From Flavobacterium sp. (lineage in GTDB: Bacteria; Bacteroidota; Bacteroidia; Flavobacteriales; Flavobacteriaceae), in the NCBI GenBank assembly GCA_014379405.1, contig JACMLU010000016.1, positions 166,656 to 230,655 of the forward strand: DNA of 64,000 nt, given 5' to 3'. Positions 1 to 8,127 of the stretch are shown here, one piece after another. Every line of letters begins with the position of its first letter. Position 1 is the first letter of the stretch. Under the pieces are notes generated by a model. The model had not been told where the DNA came from, searched no databases, and saw only the letters and a program-made list of their open reading frames with translations. Made by a program: the position numbers and the translations under genes.

Positions 1-117
1 TTCAATAGTAACTCCATTTGTGAGGATTACAGTCGTTGCAAAAGTATGTCGGGAAATATGGAAGGTTAGTTCTTTGTTGATGCCGCAAACATCCGCTATT
101 TCCTTTAGACCTATCAA
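1..117 (-). pseudogene. Tyrosine recombinase (integrase) remnant, continues past window start
   Basis: Read on the minus strand, an open frame from 117 to the window edge encodes 39 residues including HISRHTFATT, the HxxRH box II of phage- and transposon-type tyrosine recombinases. It is preceded by LKEIADVCGINKELTF, as in Bacteroidota integrases. An in-frame TAA at 118-120 lies just upstream, so the N-terminal and core-binding domains and the first catalytic Arg are missing here. It is either a truncated gene or the far side of a frameshift. The catalytic Tyr would lie outside the window. It sits about 100 bp beyond the 3' end of ssrA, a common integration target, which suggests a decayed integrative element. 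Confidence 0.75.
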
Positions 118-158
118 TTATGATTTAATGATGATTTTTGAAAGTAGTGAAAAACAAA

Positions 159-190
159 AATGCCAGTAAATCCTAAGATTTACGGGCATT
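159..190 (-). terminator. Intrinsic terminator of ssrA
   Basis: The arms 159-172 and 177-190 pair almost perfectly around a 4-nt loop, with a single A/G mismatch in the middle. On the minus strand the hairpin is followed by a T-rich run. It lies 25 nt past the 3' end of ssrA. Confidence 0.8.
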
Positions 191-214
191 TAGTTCTAAT
201 TGAATTTAGATTTG

Positions 215-608
215 TGGAATCGCCGGGAATCGAACCCGGGTCCAAACAAGCAACTAAAGAGCTTTCTACACGTTTATTTCCTGAATGGGTTTTCGACTCG
301 GAGTTAGGTCAGGAACAACCGCTCTTTGCTTAGCTTCTTTAATTTCGAAATCCACCCGAAGCTTGTGGAAATCTAGGTTTAAATTTACGATTCACCTTAA
401 CCGACCGCTATAAACCAAAGCTTTCGAGGTAAATCCTGCTTTCCTACCTGGTAGGACGAGGCTAATCTTACTATAATTCAGATTATGCAGCAAGAGCGTA
501 GTTTCCTTCGCCGTGTATGTGTTTTGAAACCTTTTATTTACGAGAATTGTCCCAGTTCTCGGCGTGCTTACTTTTCAATTCGACTTGCTGTCAAAACCAG
601 TCGACCCC
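215..608 (-). ncRNA. ssrA: tmRNA (transfer-messenger RNA)
   Basis: Rescues stalled ribosomes by trans-translation. The minus strand starts with GGGGTCGACTGGTTTTGACA (608 downward), the standard tmRNA 5' end. It ends with a T-arm GGGTTCGATTCCC and an acceptor strand CGATTCC that pairs with GGGGTCG, with G-U wobbles. The tag reading frame at 483-512 reads GGC GAA GGA AAC TAC GCT CTT GCT GCA TAA, giving GEGNYALAA (after the Ala charged on the tRNA part), with the ALAA end recognised by ClpXP-type proteases. The CCA end is not fully encoded (A then CAA), so it must be finished by a nucleotidyltransferase. A one-piece (not permuted) molecule of about 394 nt. Confidence 0.95.
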
Positions 609-686
609 ATTTTTTTAGTATTCAGTAGTCCGTTTTTAGTATTCACTTGAAAACTAAACTTCAAAAACTCTTGTTGTTTACTTCTG

Positions 687-717
687 CAAAGGTACATTAA
701 TCTAGTTCAATTTCCAA
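687..717 (-). promoter_or_regulatory. Bacteroidota-type promoter for ssrA
   Basis: On the minus strand TTG (717-715), 20 nt of spacer, then TACCTTTG (694-687), matching the Bacteroidota sigma-A pattern TTG/TAnnTTTG. Transcription would start near 680, leaving about 70 nt of 5' leader to be removed from the precursor tmRNA. Confidence 0.65.
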
Positions 718-772
718 TACTCATAATTGAATACTCATAATTGAATACTCACAACTGAACACTGACCACTCT

Positions 773-1981
773 TTACTCGTCTTCCACCTTAAAAGGATAA
801 TCTCCAAACAATACCGAGAGTTTTCTAACGGCATAAGTGTTTTTGGTAAATTTGTTGGATAAGGCAATTATAGTGACATTCTCGTCTTTTAGAGGAATAT
901 AGGCTGAAGTAAAACCGTGCCACCATCCGTTATGAAAATAGTAATTTTTACCATTTGGCCAATTGACCATTCGAATGCCTAATCCGTAATTTTTGGTTCC
1001 GGGATGCTCGTTGCTATAACCAACATAAACTTGAGCCAATAATTCAGGTTCTAAAAAGGAAGGAGAATTTCTAGCTCTGTCAAATTTCAATAAGTCTCTG
1101 GGAGTGGAGTAGATGTTTTTATCTCCGTAAACCTTGTCCAAATAATCGATGCCGATTTCTACTTTGTTGCCTTTATAAGACGGAGCTACATTATGTTTGT
1201 CTTTGTCAAAATCCAAAACAAAGGTGTTGGTCATACCCAGTGGTTTGAAAATTATTTGGCTCATCGCATCTCTATACGAAAGCTTGGTGACTTTTTCGAT
1301 AATTAAGGCCAACATCGCATAATTGGTATTGCAATAAGCAAATCGAGTGCCTGTTTTTTGTTCCAAACCAATATGTTTGGTGCCCATTATAGTCAAAATG
1401 TCTTGATTGGTCAAGGTGTTGTGTCGATCCCAAACGTTTTTGTCCCGATCCGTAAAATAGGCATAACTGCGCATTCCGCTTCGGTGACTCAAAAGCATTC
1501 TTATGGTAACATCAGGATAAGGGAATTCTTTTAGATAATGGGTCACTTTCTGATCCAAGTCTATTCTTTTGGCATTGACTAATTTCAAAACAGCTGTAGC
1601 CGTAAGAACTTTGCTCACTGATGCAATATGAATGGGTGTATCGCTTGTAATAGGAGTTTTATCTCTTAAGTTGGCATATCCTTCGTATTTTTCATAGATG
1701 ATTTGACCATTTTTAGCAACAAGAAAACTGCCATTCATGCTGTTGTTTGGCCAGTTTCTATTATAAAATGAATCTATTTTCTTTTGTTTTTCGGCTATGT
1801 AATCAGCGGTAAGTTTTGGAGTTTCATTTTCTAAAGGTTTCATTTTGGGTAATATACCTTTTGGTAGTTCTGAATCCTTTAATTCCGCTTGGGAAATATC
1901 CTTTGTTTCTTTTTTACAAGAACTTCCTACCAATATTAGGAGAAGTATTTGTAGTATATTTGCGTGTTTGATAAAATTCAT
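773..1981 (-). CDS. Serine hydrolase of the beta-lactamase / penicillin-binding family, probable lipoprotein
   Basis: 402 residues. The N-terminus MNFIKHANILQILLLILVG ends in SSC, a plausible lipoprotein signal. The class C beta-lactamase fold motifs are in order: SVSK (SxxK, near residue 121) with the acylated Ser and Lys, YCN (YxN) about 105 residues later, and a HNG box near the C-terminus in place of KTG. Such proteins are usually peptidases or esterases, not resistance enzymes, so substrate is unknown. The frame is open to 2017, but a TATATTTG -7 box on the minus strand (2008-2001) lies inside that extension, so the Met at 1981 is chosen. Monocistronic, next to ssrA. Confidence 0.85.
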   Translation of the reverse strand: MNFIKHANILQILLLILVGSSCKKETKDISQAELKDSELPKGILPKMKPLENETPKLTADYIAEKQKKIDSFYNRNWPNNSMNGSFLVAKNGQIIYEKYEGYANLRDKTPITSDTPIHIASVSKVLTATAVLKLVNAKRIDLDQKVTHYLKEFPYPDVTIRMLLSHRSGMRSYAYFTDRDKNVWDRHNTLTNQDILTIMGTKHIGLEQKTGTRFAYCNTNYAMLALIIEKVTKLSYRDAMSQIIFKPLGMTNTFVLDFDKDKHNVAPSYKGNKVEIGIDYLDKVYGDKNIYSTPRDLLKFDRARNSPSFLEPELLAQVYVGYSNEHPGTKNYGLGIRMVNWPNGKNYYFHNGWWHGFTSAYIPLKDENVTIIALSNKFTKNTYAVRKLSVLFGDYPFKVEDE

Positions 1982-2000
1982 CTTTAAGTTAGTCGAAAGA

Positions 2001-2008
2001 CAAATATA
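2001..2008 (-). promoter_or_regulatory. -7 box for the serine hydrolase gene
   Basis: TATATTTG on the minus strand, 20 nt before the chosen ATG at 1981. It decides the start, because the longer frame to 2017 would begin upstream of it. No good -33 TTG was found. Confidence 0.5.
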
Positions 2009-2166
2009 TAGAATCAATTTCTTTTGATTTGTCTATTTTTTGAAAACCTTAACAGTATTATTTTATTTTTTTTACAGTTACTATTTATCCTGTTGGTTAT
2101 CAGTTTTTAATTTTTTTGAAACTTTAATTTTTTAAAATAGATAAAATCCTAATCAAGACAAAACGT

Positions 2167-2174
2167 TATATTTG
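2167..2174 (+). promoter_or_regulatory. -7 box for the dehydrogenase gene
   Basis: TATATTTG 57 nt before the ATG at 2232. No matching TTG at the usual distance. Confidence 0.5.
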
Positions 2175-2231
2175 TAACAAAAACACTCCGTTAAGTTATA
2201 ATAAATTTTAAGTTAAAGCATTCAAAAAGAT

Positions 2232-3434
2232 ATGAAATTCGGAATTATTAAAGAACGAAAAAACCCGCCAGACAAAAGAGTCGTATTTTCTCCTGATGAA
2301 TTGGTACGATTAAAACAACTGCATCCAGAGCTTTCCGTGAAAGTTGAAAGTTCAGATATCAGGGTTTTTTCCGACGAACAGTATGAAAATAGGGGAATTG
2401 AAGTAACGAATGACGTCAGTGATTGTGATTTTTTATTAGGCATAAAGGAGATTCCCGTTGAAGATTTAATTCCCAATAAATCGTATTTCTTTTTTTCGCA
2501 TACCATCAAAAAACAGCCTCATAATAGAAAATTACTCCAAGCTATTTTAGAAAAAAACATCGATTTATACGATTACGAAACTATTGTTGATGCTCGTAAT
2601 CATAGACTAATAGGTTTTGGTAAATATGCTGGAATTGTTGGTTCTTATAACAGTATTAGGGCTTTTGGAATAAAATTCGAATTGTTCAAACTTCCAAAAG
2701 CGGAAACTCTTTCGGGAAAAGAAGCTTTGATTGCAAATTTGAAACGCTTGGTTTTGCCTCCATTGAAATTCGTGGTTACCGGAACCGGGAATGTGGGCAG
2801 CGGCGTAAAAGAAGTGTTGGATGCCATAAAAGTCAAGGAAGTTTCCATTGAAAATTATTTGACCAAAAAATATGCACAATCCGTTTACACTCAAATTCAC
2901 GCATTGGATTACAATCATAGAATTGATGGTAAGGTTTTGGATTTAAATGATTTTTCTCAAAACTCACAAGAATATACGTCCAGTTTTGAGCCTTTTACCA
3001 AAGTATCCGATATCTATATTACGGCACATTTTCACGCCAACGGAGCTCCAAATATTTTGACTCGTGAAATGCTTCAGTCCAGTGATTGCAAAATCAAAGT
3101 GGTTGCCGATATTTCTTGTGATATTGATGGCTCTATTACTTGTTCGCTAAGAACTTCTACCATTGCAGAACCTTTTTACGGTTATTGGCCTAACGAAAAC
3201 AAAGAAGTTGACGTTTTTCATCCAGCCGCTATCGTGGTTATGGCAGTAGATAATTTGCCTTGTGAATTGCCCAAAGATTCCAGTGAAGGTTTTGGCCAAA
3301 TGTTTATGGAACACGTGATTCCTGCTTTTTTTGATGGCGACAAAGACGGAATTTTGCAACGAGCCAAAATAACCGAAAACGGAAAACTGACTTCAAGATT
3401 CAGCTACTTGCAAGATTATGTGGATGGGAAATAA
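2232..3434 (+). CDS. NAD(P)-dependent dehydrogenase of the alanine dehydrogenase / lysine-forming saccharopine dehydrogenase type
   Basis: 400 residues. The N-terminus MKFGIIKERKNPPDKRV is typical of the AlaDH/PNT N-terminal domain (compare the KE...ERRV start of alanine dehydrogenase). A Rossmann loop VTGTGNVGSGVKEVL lies near residue 182, inside the AlaDH/PNT C-terminal-like domain. Enzymes of this fold interconvert amino and keto acids with NAD(P)H, and the substrate cannot be told from sequence. There is no adjacent amino-acid pathway gene. Convergent with the exonuclease gene across a REP-like palindrome. Confidence 0.75.
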   Translation: MKFGIIKERKNPPDKRVVFSPDELVRLKQLHPELSVKVESSDIRVFSDEQYENRGIEVTNDVSDCDFLLGIKEIPVEDLIPNKSYFFFSHTIKKQPHNRKLLQAILEKNIDLYDYETIVDARNHRLIGFGKYAGIVGSYNSIRAFGIKFELFKLPKAETLSGKEALIANLKRLVLPPLKFVVTGTGNVGSGVKEVLDAIKVKEVSIENYLTKKYAQSVYTQIHALDYNHRIDGKVLDLNDFSQNSQEYTSSFEPFTKVSDIYITAHFHANGAPNILTREMLQSSDCKIKVVADISCDIDGSITCSLRTSTIAEPFYGYWPNENKEVDVFHPAAIVVMAVDNLPCELPKDSSEGFGQMFMEHVIPAFFDGDKDGILQRAKITENGKLTSRFSYLQDYVDGK

Positions 3435-3487
3435 TATATAGGCACAAATCCTATGATTCTAGATAAATTTTTAATCAATTTTCGGCT

Positions 3488-3506
3488 CCCTCTCCTTTGG
3501 AGAGGG
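3488..3506. repeat. Palindromic REP-like repeat between convergent genes
   Basis: CCCTCTCC TTT GGAGAGGG, a perfect 8-bp stem, followed by CTGGTGAGG. It resembles the CCCCTCC TTT GGAGGGG ends of the DUF559 element at 19925-20496, so it looks like a solo member of the same family. It could also act as a terminator for both flanking genes. Confidence 0.65.
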
Positions 3507-3521
3507 CTGGTGAGGACTCTT

Positions 3522-4181
3522 TTATTTAAACAACAGTTTCCAAGTTACTTCTCCTTTTTCCCTCAATTTTTTTAGTATTTTTAAAAAAGCAATGGCGGTA
3601 ATGTAGGCATCGCCTATGGCGGTGTGCCTGTCTTTTTTGGAAATGTCAAATTTATCGGCAAGGTCGTCCAAGGTATAATGATCCTTGTGTTCTAAAAGAT
3701 AGGATTTTATTAATGTCTTTTTGTACAACGTTGCGGTATCCAAAGTCCTATTTTTTAATTCAGGTAATCCGTTTCTTTCCAGTGCTTTGTTTATCATCGT
3801 GACATCAAATTTTGTGTGATGGGCAATAATGATGGAGTCTCCCAAAAAAAATAGAAATTGTTTCAACGCTTCCAATTCCTTGGGACGATCCAATACAAAG
3901 TCTTTCAATATTCCATGGATATGTGCGGTGGCTTTGTTGTAATGATCTTGTTCTATATAAATTTCAAATCCATCTTGAACGGAAATGGTGTTGTTATGCA
4001 AAACGATGGCTCCAATACAAAGTATTCGGTCATTTTCATAATCGAAACCTGTCGTTTCCGTATCCAAAACCACAAAACGAGTCGTGTTAATGTCGTCTAT
4101 TAAATCCTCATAGAATGGTTTTTCGGGGGTTTCCCAAACAAAAGACAGGATGTTTTTTATTTTTTGATAGAAATTCATCAT
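3522..4181 (-). CDS. 3'-5' exonuclease, DnaQ/PolC epsilon-like (DEDDh)
   Basis: 219 residues. Exo I motif VLDTETTGFD (D and E metal ligands), Exo II HHTKFDVTMIN, and Exo III HTAIGDAYIT (H...D) are all present in order, so a catalytically intact DEDDh nuclease is expected. Its ATG overlaps the stop of the upstream DUF294 gene (ATGA, 4178-4181), giving translational coupling. The pair DUF294 nucleotidyltransferase-like plus DnaQ-like exonuclease is a recurring neighbourhood in bacteria, often near acetate permease and acs, which are absent here. Its role is therefore more likely regulatory RNA or nucleotide turnover than replication proofreading. This is inference. Confidence 0.85.
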   Translation of the reverse strand: MMNFYQKIKNILSFVWETPEKPFYEDLIDDINTTRFVVLDTETTGFDYENDRILCIGAIVLHNNTISVQDGFEIYIEQDHYNKATAHIHGILKDFVLDRPKELEALKQFLFFLGDSIIIAHHTKFDVTMINKALERNGLPELKNRTLDTATLYKKTLIKSYLLEHKDHYTLDDLADKFDISKKDRHTAIGDAYITAIAFLKILKKLREKGEVTWKLLFK

Positions 4182-6088
4182 AATATGTTTGAAACATTAA
4201 ATCGGATGGTAATAATTTCTTGTAATTCCTTGATGGTTTTGAAAGTGCTTTTCAACTTAATTTTTTCTGATTTGGACAGAGATTCTAAGGCTATATATTG
4301 ACCGGAATCATGATGTTCAAGGCCTTGTTTAGTCCTGAATTTCAATAAAACTTTATAAGCATAAGCACAAGCCATATAGAGTTCGCTATTTTCGGGTTCT
4401 AATTCTGCCAATTTTTCAAATCGTTCCACCGTATTGCTGATGGATTTTACGGAATGGTAAAGAATCAAGACTCTTGCCGCATCAGCCAGTGGCATCAAAG
4501 CCCTGTTTTTTATGTTGAAGAAATCTTTATTGACACCGTCTTGTTCCAATAAAAATTGCCTAAAAAATCCAGTTGGCGAAGGACTTTGTAACGCACCGCT
4601 AACCAAATGAACATAAAATATTGGATTGGCTTTTACATTTTCAAAAATAAATTCCGACAGATTGTTGGCGAGTTCGCTGTCTCCATAAGAAAGGCTGTAA
4701 TCAAAAAAGATAAAGGACAATAATACTTCATTTTTTCCAGTATTGGTAATCCATTGGTAGATCATATCTTTCCATTGACCAAGGCTCAAACACCATTTCG
4801 GATTGGATGCCATCATTTCTGCCGGGCAATATTCATATCCAATATCAAAAAGTCCTTTATTCACATAGGTGGCCAATTCCAAGAAATATTTTTTGGTTTT
4901 TTCTTCCAATTCTTCCGGCACATCTTCATAAATCAAGGCATTGTCCTGGTCGGTTTGCAGTAACTGTTCGCTTCTTCCTTGACTTCCCATCGCCAGCCAT
5001 GCAAATTTCACTGGCGGAGATGTTTCCATTTTGTCTAATGCTATGGCGATAACTTGCTTGATACAGGCATCGTTTAACTCCGTGATTATTTTGGAAGTCA
5101 ACATTATGGGGATATTTTGGTCGATATAGCCTTGCAATAATTGCATAATTCGGGCTCGTATCGGCTTTAAATGCTTGGCTTTCTTGGCTCTTTTTATGGC
5201 TTTTATCAACACGGCCGGATTGTTGCCTAAGGAAACCATAACATCATGTTTGGATAACATCCCAACTGCTTTGGAATTGACTGTGCCATCTTTGGTGATA
5301 CACAAATGACTAATGTCGCTTTTCATCATAGCCATTTGGGCTTGGGTAATGGTCATTTTCTTGGGATAAGTAATAACGGGAGCAGTCATTATTTCGGCAG
5401 CAGTTGCCGTAATTGGGAATTCCCCGGTTACAATTTTGTTCCTTAAATCCTTGTCTGTAATGATGCCAATCGGTAACATTTCTTCTTCCACAACGAGAAT
5501 GGCACCCACATTTTTTTTAATCATTATTTCGGCAATATCTTTTGCCGTAGTTGCTGCATGACAACTGATTATTTTTTTGGAATATTTCACTGGATGCAAA
5601 TCCAATAGCTTAGCTTCAGTGTCTAGATAATCCTCACCATATAGTTTTCCGCTATGAATTTTAGAATAGGGGTGAAGCGTATTTGAGGCAAAGCTTTCTA
5701 TTAAAAAATTGCCAATAGCCCTGTTTTCTAGTGCGTAGGGTTTAAAGACGACAATTGGAATGGCATAGAGAATACTTTCTTCATAGGCTCGTGCTTCCAT
5801 TTGATAGTTTTCATTGGCTATAAGAGGTCTTAAACCGAATATGTCTCCTTCGTCGCACATATCCAGAATATCGTTTTGCAGACTTGTTTTTAGTGCTATA
5901 GCTCCTTTGTGAACCACATAAAAACTGTCGTGAGTTTCCTCATTTTCTAAAAAAACTACACTGTCTTTTTCTTTGTAAATGATGGATATTTGTTCAGAAA
6001 TGCTTTCAAGATCTCTTTGTTTTAAAAAGCTAAAGGGAGGATAACTTTTCAAAAAATCAGCAACTCTATGGGATATCGTATTTTTCAT
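4178..6088 (-). CDS. cNMP-binding / CBS / DUF294 nucleotidyltransferase-like regulatory protein
   Basis: 636 residues. A cyclic-nucleotide-binding-like beta barrel covers about 15-130, a CBS pair about 170-290 (DIAEIMIKKNVGAILVVEEE and the following repeat), and a GlnD-type nucleotidyltransferase domain follows with GSQGRSEQLLQTDQDNALIY (GS, R, and paired Asp residues), then a helical DUF294 C-terminal domain. The family resembles GlnD (PII uridylyltransferase), with sensor domains that could read a nucleotide and adenylates. The modified target is unknown. Cytosolic; no signal peptide. Translationally coupled to the downstream exonuclease. Confidence 0.85.
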   Translation of the reverse strand: MKNTISHRVADFLKSYPPFSFLKQRDLESISEQISIIYKEKDSVVFLENEETHDSFYVVHKGAIALKTSLQNDILDMCDEGDIFGLRPLIANENYQMEARAYEESILYAIPIVVFKPYALENRAIGNFLIESFASNTLHPYSKIHSGKLYGEDYLDTEAKLLDLHPVKYSKKIISCHAATTAKDIAEIMIKKNVGAILVVEEEMLPIGIITDKDLRNKIVTGEFPITATAAEIMTAPVITYPKKMTITQAQMAMMKSDISHLCITKDGTVNSKAVGMLSKHDVMVSLGNNPAVLIKAIKRAKKAKHLKPIRARIMQLLQGYIDQNIPIMLTSKIITELNDACIKQVIAIALDKMETSPPVKFAWLAMGSQGRSEQLLQTDQDNALIYEDVPEELEEKTKKYFLELATYVNKGLFDIGYEYCPAEMMASNPKWCLSLGQWKDMIYQWITNTGKNEVLLSFIFFDYSLSYGDSELANNLSEFIFENVKANPIFYVHLVSGALQSPSPTGFFRQFLLEQDGVNKDFFNIKNRALMPLADAARVLILYHSVKSISNTVERFEKLAELEPENSELYMACAYAYKVLLKFRTKQGLEHHDSGQYIALESLSKSEKIKLKSTFKTIKELQEIITIRFNVSNIL

Positions 6089-6110
6089 AACGCTTATTTT
6101 TTTTTAGAAT

Positions 6111-6139
6111 AAAAAAAGCCCCATAATGGAGCTTTTAGG
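6111..6139 (-). terminator. Intrinsic terminator after terC-like gene
   Basis: On the minus strand AAAAGC..CC loop GG..GCTTTT followed by a run of T, 10 nt after the TerC stop codon and before the DUF294 gene. It separates the two transcription units. Confidence 0.7.
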
Positions 6140-6147
6140 GTAATATT

Positions 6148-6921
6148 TTATTTTTTTTTCTTATCGACTTTCATATTCAAAAATTCAACAAATAACGAGA
6201 AGGAAATGGCAAAATACAAATATCCTTTTTGTACTGGTGTGACATGGCTACCAAAGATTAATGCATTTGATAGATGAGCACTTTCGGTAATTAGCATAAA
6301 GCCAATTAGGATTAAAAATGATAATCCCAGAATTTGAATGGAAGGATGTTTGTTGACAAAAGCACCAACTGGAACGGCAAATTGCATCATAATCAATACC
6401 GAAATAACTACTGCAGTAACCATAATGTAAAGCGCGCCTTCAACACCGTTTGTCATACCAACGGCTGTCAGGATACTATCAAAAGAGAAAACTAAATCGA
6501 TCATAATGATTTGTAAAAGTACACCTTGAAAAGATTTTGAAGCCGACTTACCGATTTCTTTTTCTTCCTCACCTTTTTCATCTACTTTTTCGTGAATTTC
6601 TTTGGTGCTTTTATAAATCAGGAATAAACCTCCTAATAATAAAATGAGGCTTTGCCCCGTAACTCCTGCTGAAAACCAACTAAAATCAATGTGAAACCAA
6701 GGTTTTTTCATTTGAATCAAAAAGCTGATGCCAAACAATAATGCGATTCTCATAAACATAGCTAGAAACATACCAATTTTTGTGGCTCTTTTACGTTTTT
6801 CTGGAGGCAATTTTCCGGTAACAATCGAGATGAAAATAATGTTGTCTATTCCTAGTATGATTTCAAGAAATGTTAAGGTTAACAAGGCAATCCAGGCATC
6901 GGGATTTAAAAATACTTCCAT
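6148..6921 (-). CDS. TerC family integral membrane protein
   Basis: 257 residues with about seven hydrophobic segments. The first helix carries LEIILGIDNIIFISIVTGKL and a later one DLVFSFDSILTAVGM, the paired acidic helix signatures of TerC/YkoY proteins (the conserved GxDN and FSxDS). These proteins are linked to metal (manganese) efflux at the membrane, for example during metal loading of exported enzymes. The cytosolic loop near 110-130 is rich in Glu and Lys. No other ter genes lie next to it, so it is not a tellurite cluster. Confidence 0.9.
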   Translation of the reverse strand: MEVFLNPDAWIALLTLTFLEIILGIDNIIFISIVTGKLPPEKRKRATKIGMFLAMFMRIALLFGISFLIQMKKPWFHIDFSWFSAGVTGQSLILLLGGLFLIYKSTKEIHEKVDEKGEEEKEIGKSASKSFQGVLLQIIMIDLVFSFDSILTAVGMTNGVEGALYIMVTAVVISVLIMMQFAVPVGAFVNKHPSIQILGLSFLILIGFMLITESAHLSNALIFGSHVTPVQKGYLYFAISFSLFVEFLNMKVDKKKK

Positions 6922-6989
6922 TTGGTCTAGTTATGAATTATAAGTTATGAATTATGAGTTTTTCTGTAGATTAAAATCTGGAAACTGTG

Positions 6990-7006
6990 ACTGAACACTG
7001 AATACT
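6990..7006. repeat. ACTGAACACTG-type intergenic repeat
   Basis: ACTGAACACTGAATACT overlaps the 3' end of the small lipoprotein gene. The same words recur at 753-767, 24091-24133, 45729-45847 and in a variant at 54900, each time near a stop codon. Confidence 0.6.
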
Positions 7007-7373
7007 AGAGTTTAAAGACTGTTCCGCGTTGTTTTTCGTCGCTTCCCACAATTCCGAATTCAAAGATATACGAATTCTTGGAAGTTGTCAAAATTTTCAT
7101 GGTAATTGCCTTTTTTTCCGCCATATTCTTTGGATGGATTTTTTGCAAGATGTATTCGCAATCGCTCACCCATCGAATGCTTGAAGTATCGGTTTTGCCT
7201 TCAAAAGTTTCAATTTCGATGTTGTCTTTGCGTTCAAAAACAGTAGTTTTTTTTACACCATCCACTTCATATTCGAATTTGAATTTACCAGTTTTGAAAT
7301 CCTTGCAATTGTGTTCGGCATTGTAGCACGACAGTAGAAGTAATACTGGGAGAAGAAAGATTGTTTTTTTCAT
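7005..7373 (-). CDS. Small lipoprotein of unknown function
   Basis: 122 residues. MKKTIFLLPVLLLLSC is a clear SPII signal with lipobox LLSC, so the protein is predicted to be anchored in an outer or inner membrane. The remainder is a compact beta-rich domain with two further Cys residues (NCKDF and SDCEY), which could pair. No enzymatic motif is visible. Similar small flavobacterial proteins are sometimes labelled DNA topoisomerase IV in databases, and nothing here supports that. Confidence 0.7.
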   Translation of the reverse strand: MKKTIFLLPVLLLLSCYNAEHNCKDFKTGKFKFEYEVDGVKKTTVFERKDNIEIETFEGKTDTSSIRWVSDCEYILQKIHPKNMAEKKAITMKILTTSKNSYIFEFGIVGSDEKQRGTVFKL

Positions 7374-7382
7374 ATCATTTTG

Positions 7383-7462
7383 GAGCTATTTCCTGCTATC
7401 CGTTGCAAGCTTTGCTTTTTTGGCAGCAAAAAAGCAAAGGATTTTCACTTTTATCAGGGCTA
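7383..7462. repeat. Hairpin-centred intergenic repeat, copy A
   Basis: Outer words CTGCTATCCG and CACTTTTATCAGGGCT enclose a perfect 12-bp stem (7410-7421 with 7428-7439). Related copies lie at 19717-19793 and 51416-51491, with conserved ends and a different central hairpin each time. Confidence 0.65.
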
Positions 7463-7554
7463 AAACATTAGGTTTTAAATTCAATTTTCAGTTTTTCAAA
7501 ACTATTTCAGTAAATTTTTTAACTATTTAACTTTGTGTACCTCACGGTTAAACT

Positions 7555-8127
7555 TTACTCGATTTTAATATCATATTTATCCAAAAGACCAACGATTCCC
7601 TGAGTCGAAAATTTGGCTTTCCGCATTGGATTGTCTTCGGGGTCAATTTTATAATTGTAAGCCGTTCTGAAATCGGCTCCAGCCAATTGGGTATCATTAA
7701 AAATCGCATTATCCAAATTACAATTCTCGAATGTCGAATTCGTGAGATTCGTTCCAATAAAAGTAACCTCTTTCATCGAGCAAGTATTGAATTTTGTTTT
7801 CGGCATTTTCTTGTTGGCAAATGACGAATAATCCAAAAGACAATCCTGAAAACTCACACCAAACATAAAATCAGCACAAGTATTAAATTGAATGCCCATC
7901 AATTTACAGGTTTTGAAATGTACTGTTTTCAAGCTCGTTCCGTCCAGTTGCATCATCGACAAATTGCAATCAATAAATTCGCAATCCATAAAAGTATTGT
8001 TGCAGAAATTGCTATTCGAGAAATCACAGTTCTTAAAAATGCAATCTTCAAACTCCCTATTGTTGACTTTTTTGTCCGTGAAAGATACTTTTTCGAACGT
8101 TTTATGTGTGTGTATGAGGTTTTCCAT
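7555..8127 (-). CDS. Pentapeptide-repeat protein
   Basis: 190 residues. From about residue 20 to 160 the sequence runs in A(D/N)LXX-type fives (FEDCI FKNCD FSNSN FCNNT FMDCE FIDCN), with Phe or Leu at the central position, predicting a right-handed quadrilateral beta helix. A break near residues 95-115 resembles the loop seen in Qnr/McbG-like members that mimic DNA and protect gyrase. Here that function is only a possibility. The Cys content is high for the family. The start overlaps the stop of the DUF6095-like gene by one base (TAATG), so the two are coupled. Confidence 0.9.
   Translation of the reverse strand: MENLIHTHKTFEKVSFTDKKVNNREFEDCIFKNCDFSNSNFCNNTFMDCEFIDCNLSMMQLDGTSLKTVHFKTCKLMGIQFNTCADFMFGVSFQDCLLDYSSFANKKMPKTKFNTCSMKEVTFIGTNLTNSTFENCNLDNAIFNDTQLAGADFRTAYNYKIDPEDNPMRKAKFSTQGIVGLLDKYDIKIE

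Noticed and set aside
773..1981. Beta-lactamase resistance gene
   Set aside because: The SxxK/YxN motifs are shared by many non-resistance hydrolases, and the third motif reads HNG, not KTG. A lipoprotein signal fits a peptidase or esterase.
1982..2017. Longer start of the serine hydrolase gene
   Set aside because: A -7 box lies inside the extension, and the signal peptide begins at the Met at 1981.
2222..2509. Open frame on the minus strand opposite the dehydrogenase start
   Set aside because: Shadow of a well-supported gene, low-complexity Ser-rich translation, no promoter.
6148..6921. Tellurite-resistance cluster because of TerC and a TerB-like gene
   Set aside because: The two genes are 21 kb apart and no terA/D/E/Z genes are present.
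7005..7373. Label DNA topoisomerase IV
   Set aside because: Similar flavobacterial proteins carry this database name, but the protein is a 122-residue lipoprotein with no topoisomerase motif.
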